A stretch of 64,000 bases of DNA from the NCBI GenBank assembly GCA_002315285.1, contig DCGR01000009.1:49316-113315 (forward strand). The letters are read 5' to 3'. Positions 26,767 to 34,745 of this stretch are shown one piece after another. The DNA comes from Bacteroides sp. UBA1773. Its GTDB lineage: Bacteria > Bacteroidota > Bacteroidia > Bacteroidales > Bacteroidaceae. The stretch's first letter is position 1, and each line of letters begins with the position of its first letter. The position numbers were made by a program, and so were the translations under genes. The notes below the pieces were generated by a model. It did not search any database and had not been told where the DNA came from. It saw nothing but the letters and a program-made list of their open reading frames with translations.

Positions 26767-28902
26767 TCATAAAGTCACACTCTGTCCTGCATAGTCGCCT
26801 TGGGGAAGTGCGATGGCCGACGGTTTTCCATTGACAGTGATGTGCATTCTCAGCAGTTTGCGTGTCGGGTCTTCCACGGTGATGGATTTCACGGTGTTGC
26901 CTGCATATTTCACCATCACGATGCCTGGCGTGTCGCTGCCGATTTCAATGCCATCGGCGAGTTTAACGTTGCCTCCGTTGTAGAATATGGCGTAGGCAAT
27001 GCCCAACCGGTCGTGGCGCACGGCTTGCAACTGTTTGGTGTTGGCCACGACTTTTACCTGTGGGTTGGCACAGAATGCCTCGGTCTGTTCGGCTGTGGCT
27101 GTAGGCAGTACGGCGTATGCGTAACTGGGTTGGGTGTTGTGATTCATCCAGAGGGAAAAGATGTTGTCGCGTATGGGTTCGCGCGACACAGTGGTCTGAC
27201 GGTTCACGCGTTGCCAGTTGCCAACGACATCACGATTCAGCAGGCCAGCACTCTGGGCAGGGTCAAGAAACACATAGCCCACATTGTCGTGGTTCACCCA
27301 TTCCACATCGTTCAAGTCGTAGTCGCCATTGGCCTTCACTTGTTTCCCCTCGGCTGTTTTGATGGCGACGGGGCCGTTCAACTTGCATTGGTTGAGGGTA
27401 GTGGCTGCATCGTTGCCCCGAATGTCGGCGCCGAGACATACATATACATCATCGAAGAAGAACCACCCTTTCTTCACCGAGAGGGGGTCGTGAGGACTGG
27501 TGAAATCGAACGCCACTGCGCCATACAGGCCATCGGTGACAGCACCAACGAAATCCATGGTTCCAGCCTTCTGCACTTCATTTTCGCCAGGCATGGTGGC
27601 TTTCTGCACGATGGTGGCTCCAGGCACCTTGCGGAAGTCGAATACGGGAGCAATACAGTCGTATTCCACTCCGCTCTTCGAGAGGTAGTTGGTGCCGTCG
27701 GCACGATAATGGTTCAGGAGACCCTCACCGTTGTAAGGCCACTCCATGTTCATGTTGCGGGTGGAGAACATACGCACCGAGGCGTACCACGAAGGACGCT
27801 GGATGGCGAAATGCTCCGTCTGCCAGAAGAACTTGGCAAACGAAGGTGTACCGTCGAGATTGCCGTTGCGGGCATCCACCACCTGTTGCAGCTCGGCTTT
27901 CCGATAGTCGGACAACTGCATGAGCTGTTCGGGTATGTAAGCGCTAACAACGGTTGTACGCGATCCGCCTATCGTAGATGCAGCTCGATTCGTGGTGTTG
28001 GGGTCGTAGGTGCGTCCGAAAATCTGTTGTTTCACTTGTCCATCGAGGTAGTAATCGATGATAACCCGTGTTTTCTCCTCCGAGAATTGGTACTGCGTAC
28101 CTGCCAGCTTGATGGCCCAATTGACGAAGGCGTTGATGGGTCCCATACCATAGGAGGAAGTGTTGTTCACACGGTCAGGACGATGGTGGAAACTGTAGTC
28201 GCGCTGCAATCCACGACCTCCCGAGAAGTATTTTACGGCCACACTACCTTCGGCAGTGACCGCTGTGTTCTCCTCGCCCGAGAATTTGGCTTCGCCCTCG
28301 ATGATTCGGATAGACTCTTCCACCAATGGTGCATTCCGACTCCATAGGGAATATTCGGCCTGAAGGTTGGCAATCTTGGCACGGTCGCCACTGGGACGTG
28401 CGCCCGATGCGCTCATGCTGGCACGGCCTGCTATTCGAAGCATTCCTTCGACTTGAGCCTTGCTGAGGTCTTTGTCCATGACGTAGAGCAGCAAGACCAT
28501 GGTTGAGGGGGTGCCAATCTGGTTGTTCCACCAGTTTTCGCAGATGTAATCCTTGGCGAGCCAATGGTCGAGTGCGAGATCGAACTTTTGCTTCAGCTGT
28601 TTGTTCCCCTTCAGTGGCGACCCCTTCTGCTTGTAGGCAAGTGCCATCTGACGGAGATTGGAAAGATGCACAGTGTGCTGGAATGCCACACGGGCGGTGT
28701 CGATGTAATTGATGTCGGCCCATGTGCCATCGGCCTGGATGGTGAGCATGAGGTTTCTGACCTGTTCGACATCGAAATGCCACGACAGGTATTCGGCAGA
28801 GAAAATCTTTCGCAGTTTCTCTATGTCCTTATTGGTGGCAGCACTGACGCTGAGAACCACACAAAGGAGAATTGCTAAAATGGTTGGTTTACGGAATGAC
28901 AT
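26767..28902 (-). CDS. PL8-type polysaccharide lyase, copy 2
   Basis: 711 residues, signal MSFRKPTILAILLCVVLSVSAA. It is colinear with the PL8 gene at 11666 over the whole length, with ENWWNNQIGTP near residue 122, FHHRPDRVNNTSSYG near 239-251 and an FGR near 297 carrying the same candidate catalytic residues. The section right after that Arg (TYDPNTTNRAASTIGG) differs strongly from copy 1. The copy closes the first super-block, 33 bp after heparinase H and 28 bp before fusion F. Activity on hyaluronan- or chondroitin-like chains is inferred from the family only. Confidence 0.9.
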   Translation of the reverse strand: MSFRKPTILAILLCVVLSVSAATNKDIEKLRKIFSAEYLSWHFDVEQVRNLMLTIQADGTWADINYIDTARVAFQHTVHLSNLRQMALAYKQKGSPLKGNKQLKQKFDLALDHWLAKDYICENWWNNQIGTPSTMVLLLYVMDKDLSKAQVEGMLRIAGRASMSASGARPSGDRAKIANLQAEYSLWSRNAPLVEESIRIIEGEAKFSGEENTAVTAEGSVAVKYFSGGRGLQRDYSFHHRPDRVNNTSSYGMGPINAFVNWAIKLAGTQYQFSEEKTRVIIDYYLDGQVKQQIFGRTYDPNTTNRAASTIGGSRTTVVSAYIPEQLMQLSDYRKAELQQVVDARNGNLDGTPSFAKFFWQTEHFAIQRPSWYASVRMFSTRNMNMEWPYNGEGLLNHYRADGTNYLSKSGVEYDCIAPVFDFRKVPGATIVQKATMPGENEVQKAGTMDFVGAVTDGLYGAVAFDFTSPHDPLSVKKGWFFFDDVYVCLGADIRGNDAATTLNQCKLNGPVAIKTAEGKQVKANGDYDLNDVEWVNHDNVGYVFLDPAQSAGLLNRDVVGNWQRVNRQTTVSREPIRDNIFSLWMNHNTQPSYAYAVLPTATAEQTEAFCANPQVKVVANTKQLQAVRHDRLGIAYAIFYNGGNVKLADGIEIGSDTPGIVMVKYAGNTVKSITVEDPTRKLLRMHITVNGKPSAIALPQGDYAGQSVTL

Positions 28903-28935
28903 TGTAATAGTGAGTTATGATTTTCAGAATGGTTG

Positions 28936-30804
28936 TTAGAACTTATATGGAGCCTTCGCGTTGCTCATGTCCTCGCCTGGCATCAGATACACCGTAATGT
29001 GTTGTGTCGCATTCAGCTGTAGGTCGGCATCGAAGCGTATGAACTGGCCTTCCGGATTGGGCGAGTCGTAGGTGTTAGGGGGTGTGAGGTCGTTTACATA
29101 CATGCGCACGGGCATGGGTGCTTCCACACGGAGGTAGAGCCGCTTGTCATCCTTCTCGAGCAGAGCGGTGGTGTCGCTGGTGAAGGTAATCTTATCGGCC
29201 ATTGTAAGCATGTTCCAGGTTACTTTGGTAAACTGCTTGCTGGTGGTAAACTGATCCTGAATGACGGCATACTTGCCATCGACCAGCGACACGGCGCGCT
29301 TCACGCCCGGCAGCTGGTTCTTGTAGATGGCCGAGAGGTCGCTCATGGCATACATCACGCCATCGCGCTCGCCCGAGTCGTCGAGATCGGCATATTCGTC
29401 AATGAGCTGCTGCTTGTCGTTGAACGACAGTGTGTTGTGTGACTGTGTGCGATAACGGAACACATCCCAGCGCTGCAACAGTTCCCAACGCTGGCTTCCA
29501 CCTCCCCACAAGGAGACACCCCGCGTTTCCAAGCGGTTATAGTCCTCGCCTCCGAAGTCGCAAGCCCAGCGCACGCCTTCGGCCTCGAAAATGAAGGAAC
29601 CTTCGTCGAGGTGTGCATGTCCGGCCTTCGTACTGCCCAGTTTGAAGCCCAGATAGAGGGAACCCGGTGTCCAGGCCGAACGCATGAAAGCTACGGGAGC
29701 AGGTCCCTTGCCTGCCCACATCAGCGACGAGGGCACTTCCGGACTGGCCAATGATGCGCCCGAACCAGCTCCATAAATGAGAGCCAAGGGCAACAAACGG
29801 TTGCTCATCATGCTCTTCGGCCCATTCATTTCGTACATGTATTTCTGCATGTACAGCAAGGCAGGATCTTTCGTCTTTGCGTAGAACCAGAAGATTTCAG
29901 GCACAAAACCTGCTTTATGACCATTGTCGGAGTAGTTGAAATTATATCCCGATGGGGTCAGTTGCGCTTGTTTATACATGCCGGTAGCCATAAAGCCAGG
30001 TGCCTGGCACAGTCCGAAATCGCTGCCCAAAGCCTTCTCGATGGCTGCAATGAAGAGCACGTTGAATGAGGTGCCATACGACCAGTAACCAGGACCCTCT
30101 GGGTAGGCACCATCAGGGGCATAACCTTCCATGGCAAGAGGAAGTGTTTTGAATGCTGTGTTGATACGCTCGGCGGCCAATTCCTTGCAGTCCTCGAAGG
30201 TGGCTAAACAGCCGAAAGTAATACCTGCATTGCACACCTGATTCCAGTTGTTGGTAGCCTCGAGATACCATTTGTCGAACGATTGCTTGATGCCTTTTTC
30301 GATGATGGCCTCACGGATGGTCTGACGTGATGAGGCGGATAGATAGCTGTGGAGCCAGTCGTAGCCAATGGAGAGGGCCAAGGTCATTTCACCCACATCA
30401 AGGAAATGCGAGGGGTTCCAGTCGGTGAAGTTGGCACACACCAGCATTTCCTGCTCGGCACGTTGTGCGTATTTCTTCTGACCGGTGGTGCGATAGGCGT
30501 AGCTGAGGTCGAAGATGCGGCGCAACGCCTCACGCGACACACCTAACAGTCGTCGTCCGGTCATCTGGCGTGTCAGCACCGGCAAGTCGATGATGGTGTC
30601 GCATTCGGCCACGAGATTGGCTTGCATCTCCTTCCAATAGGCGTCTTTCCTGATTTTCTTCACTAATGCCTTTTCCTCACCCTTGAGCATAAGCAATCGG
30701 GGGTGGGCAGGCAGGGAGGTGGATGATGTCACCTGTTCGGTCTGGGCAAGCATGCCGCACATCCAGCAACATGCCAGCAATGACAGTATGGTTTTTCGTA
30801 ACAT
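28936..30804 (-). CDS. Heparinase II/III-family polysaccharide lyase H
   Basis: 622 residues, signal MLRKTILSLLACCWMCGMLAQ. Motifs NNWNQVCNAG, GYWSYGTSFN and GHAHLDEGSF; the DEG in place of the DVG of most copies is shared only with I, its nearest relative and neighbour. A local repeat GGSQRWELLQRWDVF near residue 440, where sisters have a single QRWDV, shows a short in-frame tandem duplication of about 18 bp at roughly 29466-29500. Residues used to place the active site are intact. The upstream junction with I carries a CCTAGG array; PL8 copy 2 follows after 33 bp. Confidence 0.9.
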   Translation of the reverse strand: MLRKTILSLLACCWMCGMLAQTEQVTSSTSLPAHPRLLMLKGEEKALVKKIRKDAYWKEMQANLVAECDTIIDLPVLTRQMTGRRLLGVSREALRRIFDLSYAYRTTGQKKYAQRAEQEMLVCANFTDWNPSHFLDVGEMTLALSIGYDWLHSYLSASSRQTIREAIIEKGIKQSFDKWYLEATNNWNQVCNAGITFGCLATFEDCKELAAERINTAFKTLPLAMEGYAPDGAYPEGPGYWSYGTSFNVLFIAAIEKALGSDFGLCQAPGFMATGMYKQAQLTPSGYNFNYSDNGHKAGFVPEIFWFYAKTKDPALLYMQKYMYEMNGPKSMMSNRLLPLALIYGAGSGASLASPEVPSSLMWAGKGPAPVAFMRSAWTPGSLYLGFKLGSTKAGHAHLDEGSFIFEAEGVRWACDFGGEDYNRLETRGVSLWGGGSQRWELLQRWDVFRYRTQSHNTLSFNDKQQLIDEYADLDDSGERDGVMYAMSDLSAIYKNQLPGVKRAVSLVDGKYAVIQDQFTTSKQFTKVTWNMLTMADKITFTSDTTALLEKDDKRLYLRVEAPMPVRMYVNDLTPPNTYDSPNPEGQFIRFDADLQLNATQHITVYLMPGEDMSNAKAPYKF

Positions 30805-30820
30805 GGTTCTTGATTATTAA

Positions 30821-30871
30821 AGATTTCCTAGGGATTCCTAGGAAATCCTAAGATATCCTAGGGATTCCTCG
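30821..30871 (-). repeat. Decamer CCTAGG array between I and H
   Basis: CCTA cores end at 30830, 30840, 30850 and 30860, with CCTC at 30867-30870, giving an exact 10-bp period over five units. The array starts two bases after the stop of gene I and ends about 15 bp before the start of gene H. Confidence 0.88.
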
Positions 30872-30873
30872 AA

Positions 30874-32733
30874 TTAAAATTTATAAGGAGCTTTCGCACC
30901 GCTTATCTCCTCGCCCGGCATCAGATACACCGTGATGTGCTGCGTGGCATTGAGCTTCAGATCGGCTTCGAAACGAACGAACTGCCCATTGGGGATGGGG
31001 GTGTCGTAGGTGTTGGTGGGCGTGAGATCCTTGGTGAACATTCGTACGGGCATTGGTGCATCCACGCGCAAGTAGAGACGTTTGCCGTCTTTCTCAAGCA
31101 CGGCGGTGGTCTCGCTGGTGAAAGTCACCTTGTCGGCTTCGGTCAGCATGTTCCAAGTCACTTTGGTGAACTGTCCGTTGGTGGTGAACTGGTCTTGGAT
31201 GACGGCATACTTGCCATCGACCAGTGACACGGCACGCTTCACACCCGGCAGCTGGTCCTTGTACATGGGCGACAGGTCGCTCATGGCATACATCACGCCA
31301 TCCTTCTGGCCCGAGTCGTCGAGTGCGGCATATTCACCCACAAGCATCTGCTTGTCGTTGAACGACAGTGTGTTGTGTGACTGTGTGCGATAGCGGAACA
31401 CGTCCCAGCGCTGTGCACCAGGGGCAGAACCCCAAAGGGTGACACCCTTGGTCTCGAGTGCGTTGTAGTTCTCGCCACCCGAATCGTAGGCCCAGCGGAT
31501 GCCATCGGCCTCGAAAATGAAGGAACCCTCGTCGAGGTGTGCATGTCCGGCTTTCGTACTGCCCAGTTTGAAGCCTAAATAGGTGGCACCCGGTGTCCAT
31601 GCCGAACGCATGAAAGCTACGGGAGCCAAACCCTTGCCTGTCCACATCAGCGACGATGGTACTTCAGGATTGGCAAGCGAAGCCCCCGAACCAGCACCGT
31701 AAATGAGAGCCAAAGGCAAGATGCGGTTTTTCATCATGCTCTTCGTTCCCTTGTCCTCGTAGATGTACTTTTGCATGTAGAGCAAAGCGGGATTCTTGGT
31801 CTTGCTGTAGAACCAGAATATTTCGGGTTTGAACCCTGCACTGGAACCGTTGTCGGAATAGTTGAAGTTATGTCCGGCAGGAGTGATTTGTGCCTGCGAA
31901 TACATGCCAGTGGCCAAAAATCCTGGTTTCTGACAGAGGCCGAAATCGCTTCCCAAAGCTTTTTCGATGGCTGCGATGAAAAGCACATTGAATGAGGTGC
32001 CATACGACCAGTAGCCGGGGCCTTCGGGATAGGCACCATCGGGTGCATATTCTTTCATGGAAATGGGCAAGCTGTTGAATGCTGTATTGATGCGTTCCAC
32101 GGCCAGTTCCTTGCAGTCCTCGAAGGTGGCTAAACAGCCGAAAGTGATACCTGCATTGCATACCTGATTCCAGTTGTTCTTCCCTCTCAGATATCCTTGA
32201 TTAATCGATTGCTTGATGCCTTTCTCGATGATGGCCTCACGGATGGTCTGGCGCGATGCTTCCGACAGATAACCGAACAGCCAGTCGTAGCCGATGGAGA
32301 GTGCCATGCTCATTTCTGCCACATCGAGGAAGTGCGAAGGATTCCAGTCGGTGAAGTTGGCACAAGCCAGCATTTCCTGTTCGGCCCGCTGTGCGTACTT
32401 CTTCTGACTGGTGGTGCGGTAGGCGTAGCTGAGGTCGAAGATGCGTCGCAAGGCTTCGCGAGAAACACTCAGCAGGCGTCGTCCCTCTTTGATTCGTTGC
32501 AGCACTGGCAAGTCGATGATGGTGTCGCACTCTGCCAAGAGGTTGGCTTGCAACTCTTTCCAGTAGGCATCTTTCTTGATTTTTTTCACTAATGCCTTTT
32601 CCTCGCCTTTCAGCAAAAGCAGACGAGGGTGGGCAGGCAGGGTGGTGGAGGTGGTGACATGTTCTGTCTGGGCGTATGCGCCACAGACGAAGCAGACGGC
32701 CAAAAGCGATAGTATGATTTTACGTAGTAACAT
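30874..32733 (-). CDS. Heparinase II/III-family polysaccharide lyase I
   Basis: 619 residues, signal MLLRKIILSLLAVCFVCGAYAQ. Motifs NNWNQVCNAG, GYWSYGTSFN and GHAHLDEGSF are intact. It is close to H throughout (for example both have TFGCLATFEDCKEL and STKAGHAHLDEG), pointing to a fairly recent tandem duplication. A run of YDSGGENYNALETKG replaces the YDFGGEDYNRLETRG of H just after the His motif. CCTAGG arrays lie on both sides, after its own stop and before its start, the only gene so bracketed. Confidence 0.9.
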   Translation of the reverse strand: MLLRKIILSLLAVCFVCGAYAQTEHVTTSTTLPAHPRLLLLKGEEKALVKKIKKDAYWKELQANLLAECDTIIDLPVLQRIKEGRRLLSVSREALRRIFDLSYAYRTTSQKKYAQRAEQEMLACANFTDWNPSHFLDVAEMSMALSIGYDWLFGYLSEASRQTIREAIIEKGIKQSINQGYLRGKNNWNQVCNAGITFGCLATFEDCKELAVERINTAFNSLPISMKEYAPDGAYPEGPGYWSYGTSFNVLFIAAIEKALGSDFGLCQKPGFLATGMYSQAQITPAGHNFNYSDNGSSAGFKPEIFWFYSKTKNPALLYMQKYIYEDKGTKSMMKNRILPLALIYGAGSGASLANPEVPSSLMWTGKGLAPVAFMRSAWTPGATYLGFKLGSTKAGHAHLDEGSFIFEADGIRWAYDSGGENYNALETKGVTLWGSAPGAQRWDVFRYRTQSHNTLSFNDKQMLVGEYAALDDSGQKDGVMYAMSDLSPMYKDQLPGVKRAVSLVDGKYAVIQDQFTTNGQFTKVTWNMLTEADKVTFTSETTAVLEKDGKRLYLRVDAPMPVRMFTKDLTPTNTYDTPIPNGQFVRFEADLKLNATQHITVYLMPGEEISGAKAPYKF

Positions 32734-32760
32734 GATATCTGAGTTGTTTGAAGTTGATTG

Positions 32761-32820
32761 GGGGTCTTAGGCTCTCCTAGGATTCCCTAGGTTGTCCTAG
32801 GAGAACCTAGGATTCCTCGA
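32761..32820 (-). repeat. Decamer CCTAGG array between J and I
   Basis: Six units at an exact 10-bp period: cores ending at 32770 (CTTAG), 32780, 32790, 32800 and 32810 (CCTAG each), then CCTCG. It begins directly after the stop of gene J. Since CCTAGG is self-complementary, neighbouring units can also pair as short hairpins in RNA. Confidence 0.88.
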
Positions 32821-32821
32821 A

Positions 32822-34684
32822 TTAAAATTTATAAGGTGCTTTCACGTTGTTCATGTTCTCGCCCGGCATCAGATACACCTTGATTTCCTGAGTGGTGTTG
32901 AGTGTCAGGTCGGCCTCGAACCCGATAAACATTCCTTTCGTGATAGGTGTGTCATAAGTGTTGGTGGGAACAGGCTTCTCCATGTAGAACCTGACAGGAA
33001 CAGGCGAATCCACACGGACAAACAATCGCTTGCCGTCCTTCTCGAGCAACGCGGTGGTGTCGTTGACCTTTGTGATTTTGTCGGCACAAGTAAGCAGGTT
33101 CGAACGCACCTTGGTGAACTGTCCGTTGGTGGTGAACTGGTCTTGGATGACGGCATACTTGCCATCGACCAACGACACGGCGCGTTTCACGCCCGGTATC
33201 TGGTCCTTGTAAATTTCGCTCAAGTCGCTCATGGCATACATCACGCCATCCTTGTTGCCCGAGTCGTCGAGGTTGGCACGTGTTTCCACCGACATGGGTT
33301 TGTCGTTGAACGATAGGGTGTTGTGCGACGTGGTACGGTATTTATATACATCCCAGCGTTGCGAGGTCTTTTTCATGCTCCACAGGGTGACGCCACGGGT
33401 CTCCAAGCGGTTGTAGTCTTCCGAACCAAAGTCGTAAGCCCAACGGATGCCGTCGGCTTCGAATATGAACGAACCCACGTCCATGTGCGCATGGTTGGTG
33501 GCTGCCGATCCTGCCTTAAATGCCAGGTAATTTGAGCCTGGAGTCCAACCCGAACGCATCACTGCGATAGGAGTACGTCCACGACCTGTCCACATCAGCG
33601 ATGAGGGGATTTCGGGATTGGCCAATGAGGCTTCTGAACCTGCACCATAGATAATTCCCATGATGGTGGCACGCTCCTTCGTGATGTTTTCCTTACTTCC
33701 TGTTTCGTACAAATATTTCTGCATGTAAAGCAAAGCAGGGTTCTTCACCTTGCTGTAGAACCAATAAACAGCTGGACTGAAGCCAGCCTTAGCCCCATTG
33801 TCGGAGAAATTGAAATTATAGCCTGTCGGAGAAATCTGCATCTGTGAGTACATGCCCGTAGCAAGGAAACCTGGCTTCTGACAAAGGTCGAAGTCTGTCT
33901 TGAACACTTTTTCAATAGCTGCAAGGAAAAACACATTAAAAGTGGTGCCATAGCCCCAGTAACCTGGTCCTTCAGGATAGTTGCCATCGGGCACATATTC
34001 GCCCATTGCCTTCTGAATGCTGTTCAAGGCCAGATTGATGCGGTCGGTGGCAAATTCCTTGCAATCCTCGAACACGGCCAGTGCACCGTAGGTGATGCCC
34101 GCGTTGCAAACCTGATTCCAGTTGTTTTCCGATCGTTGGTACCAGGCCTCGTCCTTCAGAAGCGAGGCCTTCATGCCCTTTTCGATGATGGCGGTGCGGA
34201 TGGTCTCGCGCGATGCAGGCGATAGATAGCTGTAGAGCCAGTCGTAACCAACAGCCAATGCCATGGTCATCTCGCCCACGTCGAGGAAGTGCGAGGGGTT
34301 CCAGTCGCTGAAGTTGGCACAGGCCAGCAGGTCCTTTTCCAATCGTGCGGCATATTTCTTCTGCCCCGTCATGCGATAAGCGTAGCCCAGGAAGTAAGCA
34401 CGACGCAGGCACTCGTTGGAGACGCTCAGCAGGCGCATACCTGTCTTGATACGTTCCAATAGAGGTTTACCCATGATCTCGTCGCACTCGGCCAGCACGC
34501 TCTGGTGGATTTCCTTCCAGTAGGCATCTTTGTTGATTTTCTGTTTCAGTATCCCCTCTTCGCCCTTGAGCATGAGCAGACGTGGGTGTGCCGGCAACTT
34601 GGCTGTTGTCTTGATGTACTCGGTTTGTGCATTAACGCTGCATACAAACACAGCGAGCAAAATGCCGATGAATAGTTGTTTCAT
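32822..34684 (-). CDS. Heparinase II/III-family polysaccharide lyase J (mosaic)
   Basis: 620 residues, signal MKQLFIGILLAVFVCSVNAQ. Motifs NNWNQVCNAG, GYWGYGTTFN and NHAHMDVGSF are intact. The protein looks patched together: RLLSVSNE follows the A/H/I/K type, the next segment YFLGYAYRMTGQKKYAAR follows the B/D type, the middle is K-like and the end (LNTTQEIKVYLMPGE, APYKF) is B-like. LLTCADKITKVND and the FVRVDSPVPV strand are its own. A CCTAGG array follows its stop. The gap to K upstream (61 bp) is A/T-rich without a clear promoter. Confidence 0.9.
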   Translation of the reverse strand: MKQLFIGILLAVFVCSVNAQTEYIKTTAKLPAHPRLLMLKGEEGILKQKINKDAYWKEIHQSVLAECDEIMGKPLLERIKTGMRLLSVSNECLRRAYFLGYAYRMTGQKKYAARLEKDLLACANFSDWNPSHFLDVGEMTMALAVGYDWLYSYLSPASRETIRTAIIEKGMKASLLKDEAWYQRSENNWNQVCNAGITYGALAVFEDCKEFATDRINLALNSIQKAMGEYVPDGNYPEGPGYWGYGTTFNVFFLAAIEKVFKTDFDLCQKPGFLATGMYSQMQISPTGYNFNFSDNGAKAGFSPAVYWFYSKVKNPALLYMQKYLYETGSKENITKERATIMGIIYGAGSEASLANPEIPSSLMWTGRGRTPIAVMRSGWTPGSNYLAFKAGSAATNHAHMDVGSFIFEADGIRWAYDFGSEDYNRLETRGVTLWSMKKTSQRWDVYKYRTTSHNTLSFNDKPMSVETRANLDDSGNKDGVMYAMSDLSEIYKDQIPGVKRAVSLVDGKYAVIQDQFTTNGQFTKVRSNLLTCADKITKVNDTTALLEKDGKRLFVRVDSPVPVRFYMEKPVPTNTYDTPITKGMFIGFEADLTLNTTQEIKVYLMPGENMNNVKAPYKF

Positions 34685-34745
34685 GATTTTTTTATTTTTA
34701 TTTGTGGTTTAGAGCTTTGAAATTTCCTCTGTCGTCTTTTGAATG

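Noticed and set aside
26800..28347. Plus-strand open frame of 515 codons
   Set aside because: Antisense to PL8 copy 2; the translation is an antisense shadow with no family features, and similar shadows occur over the sister gene.
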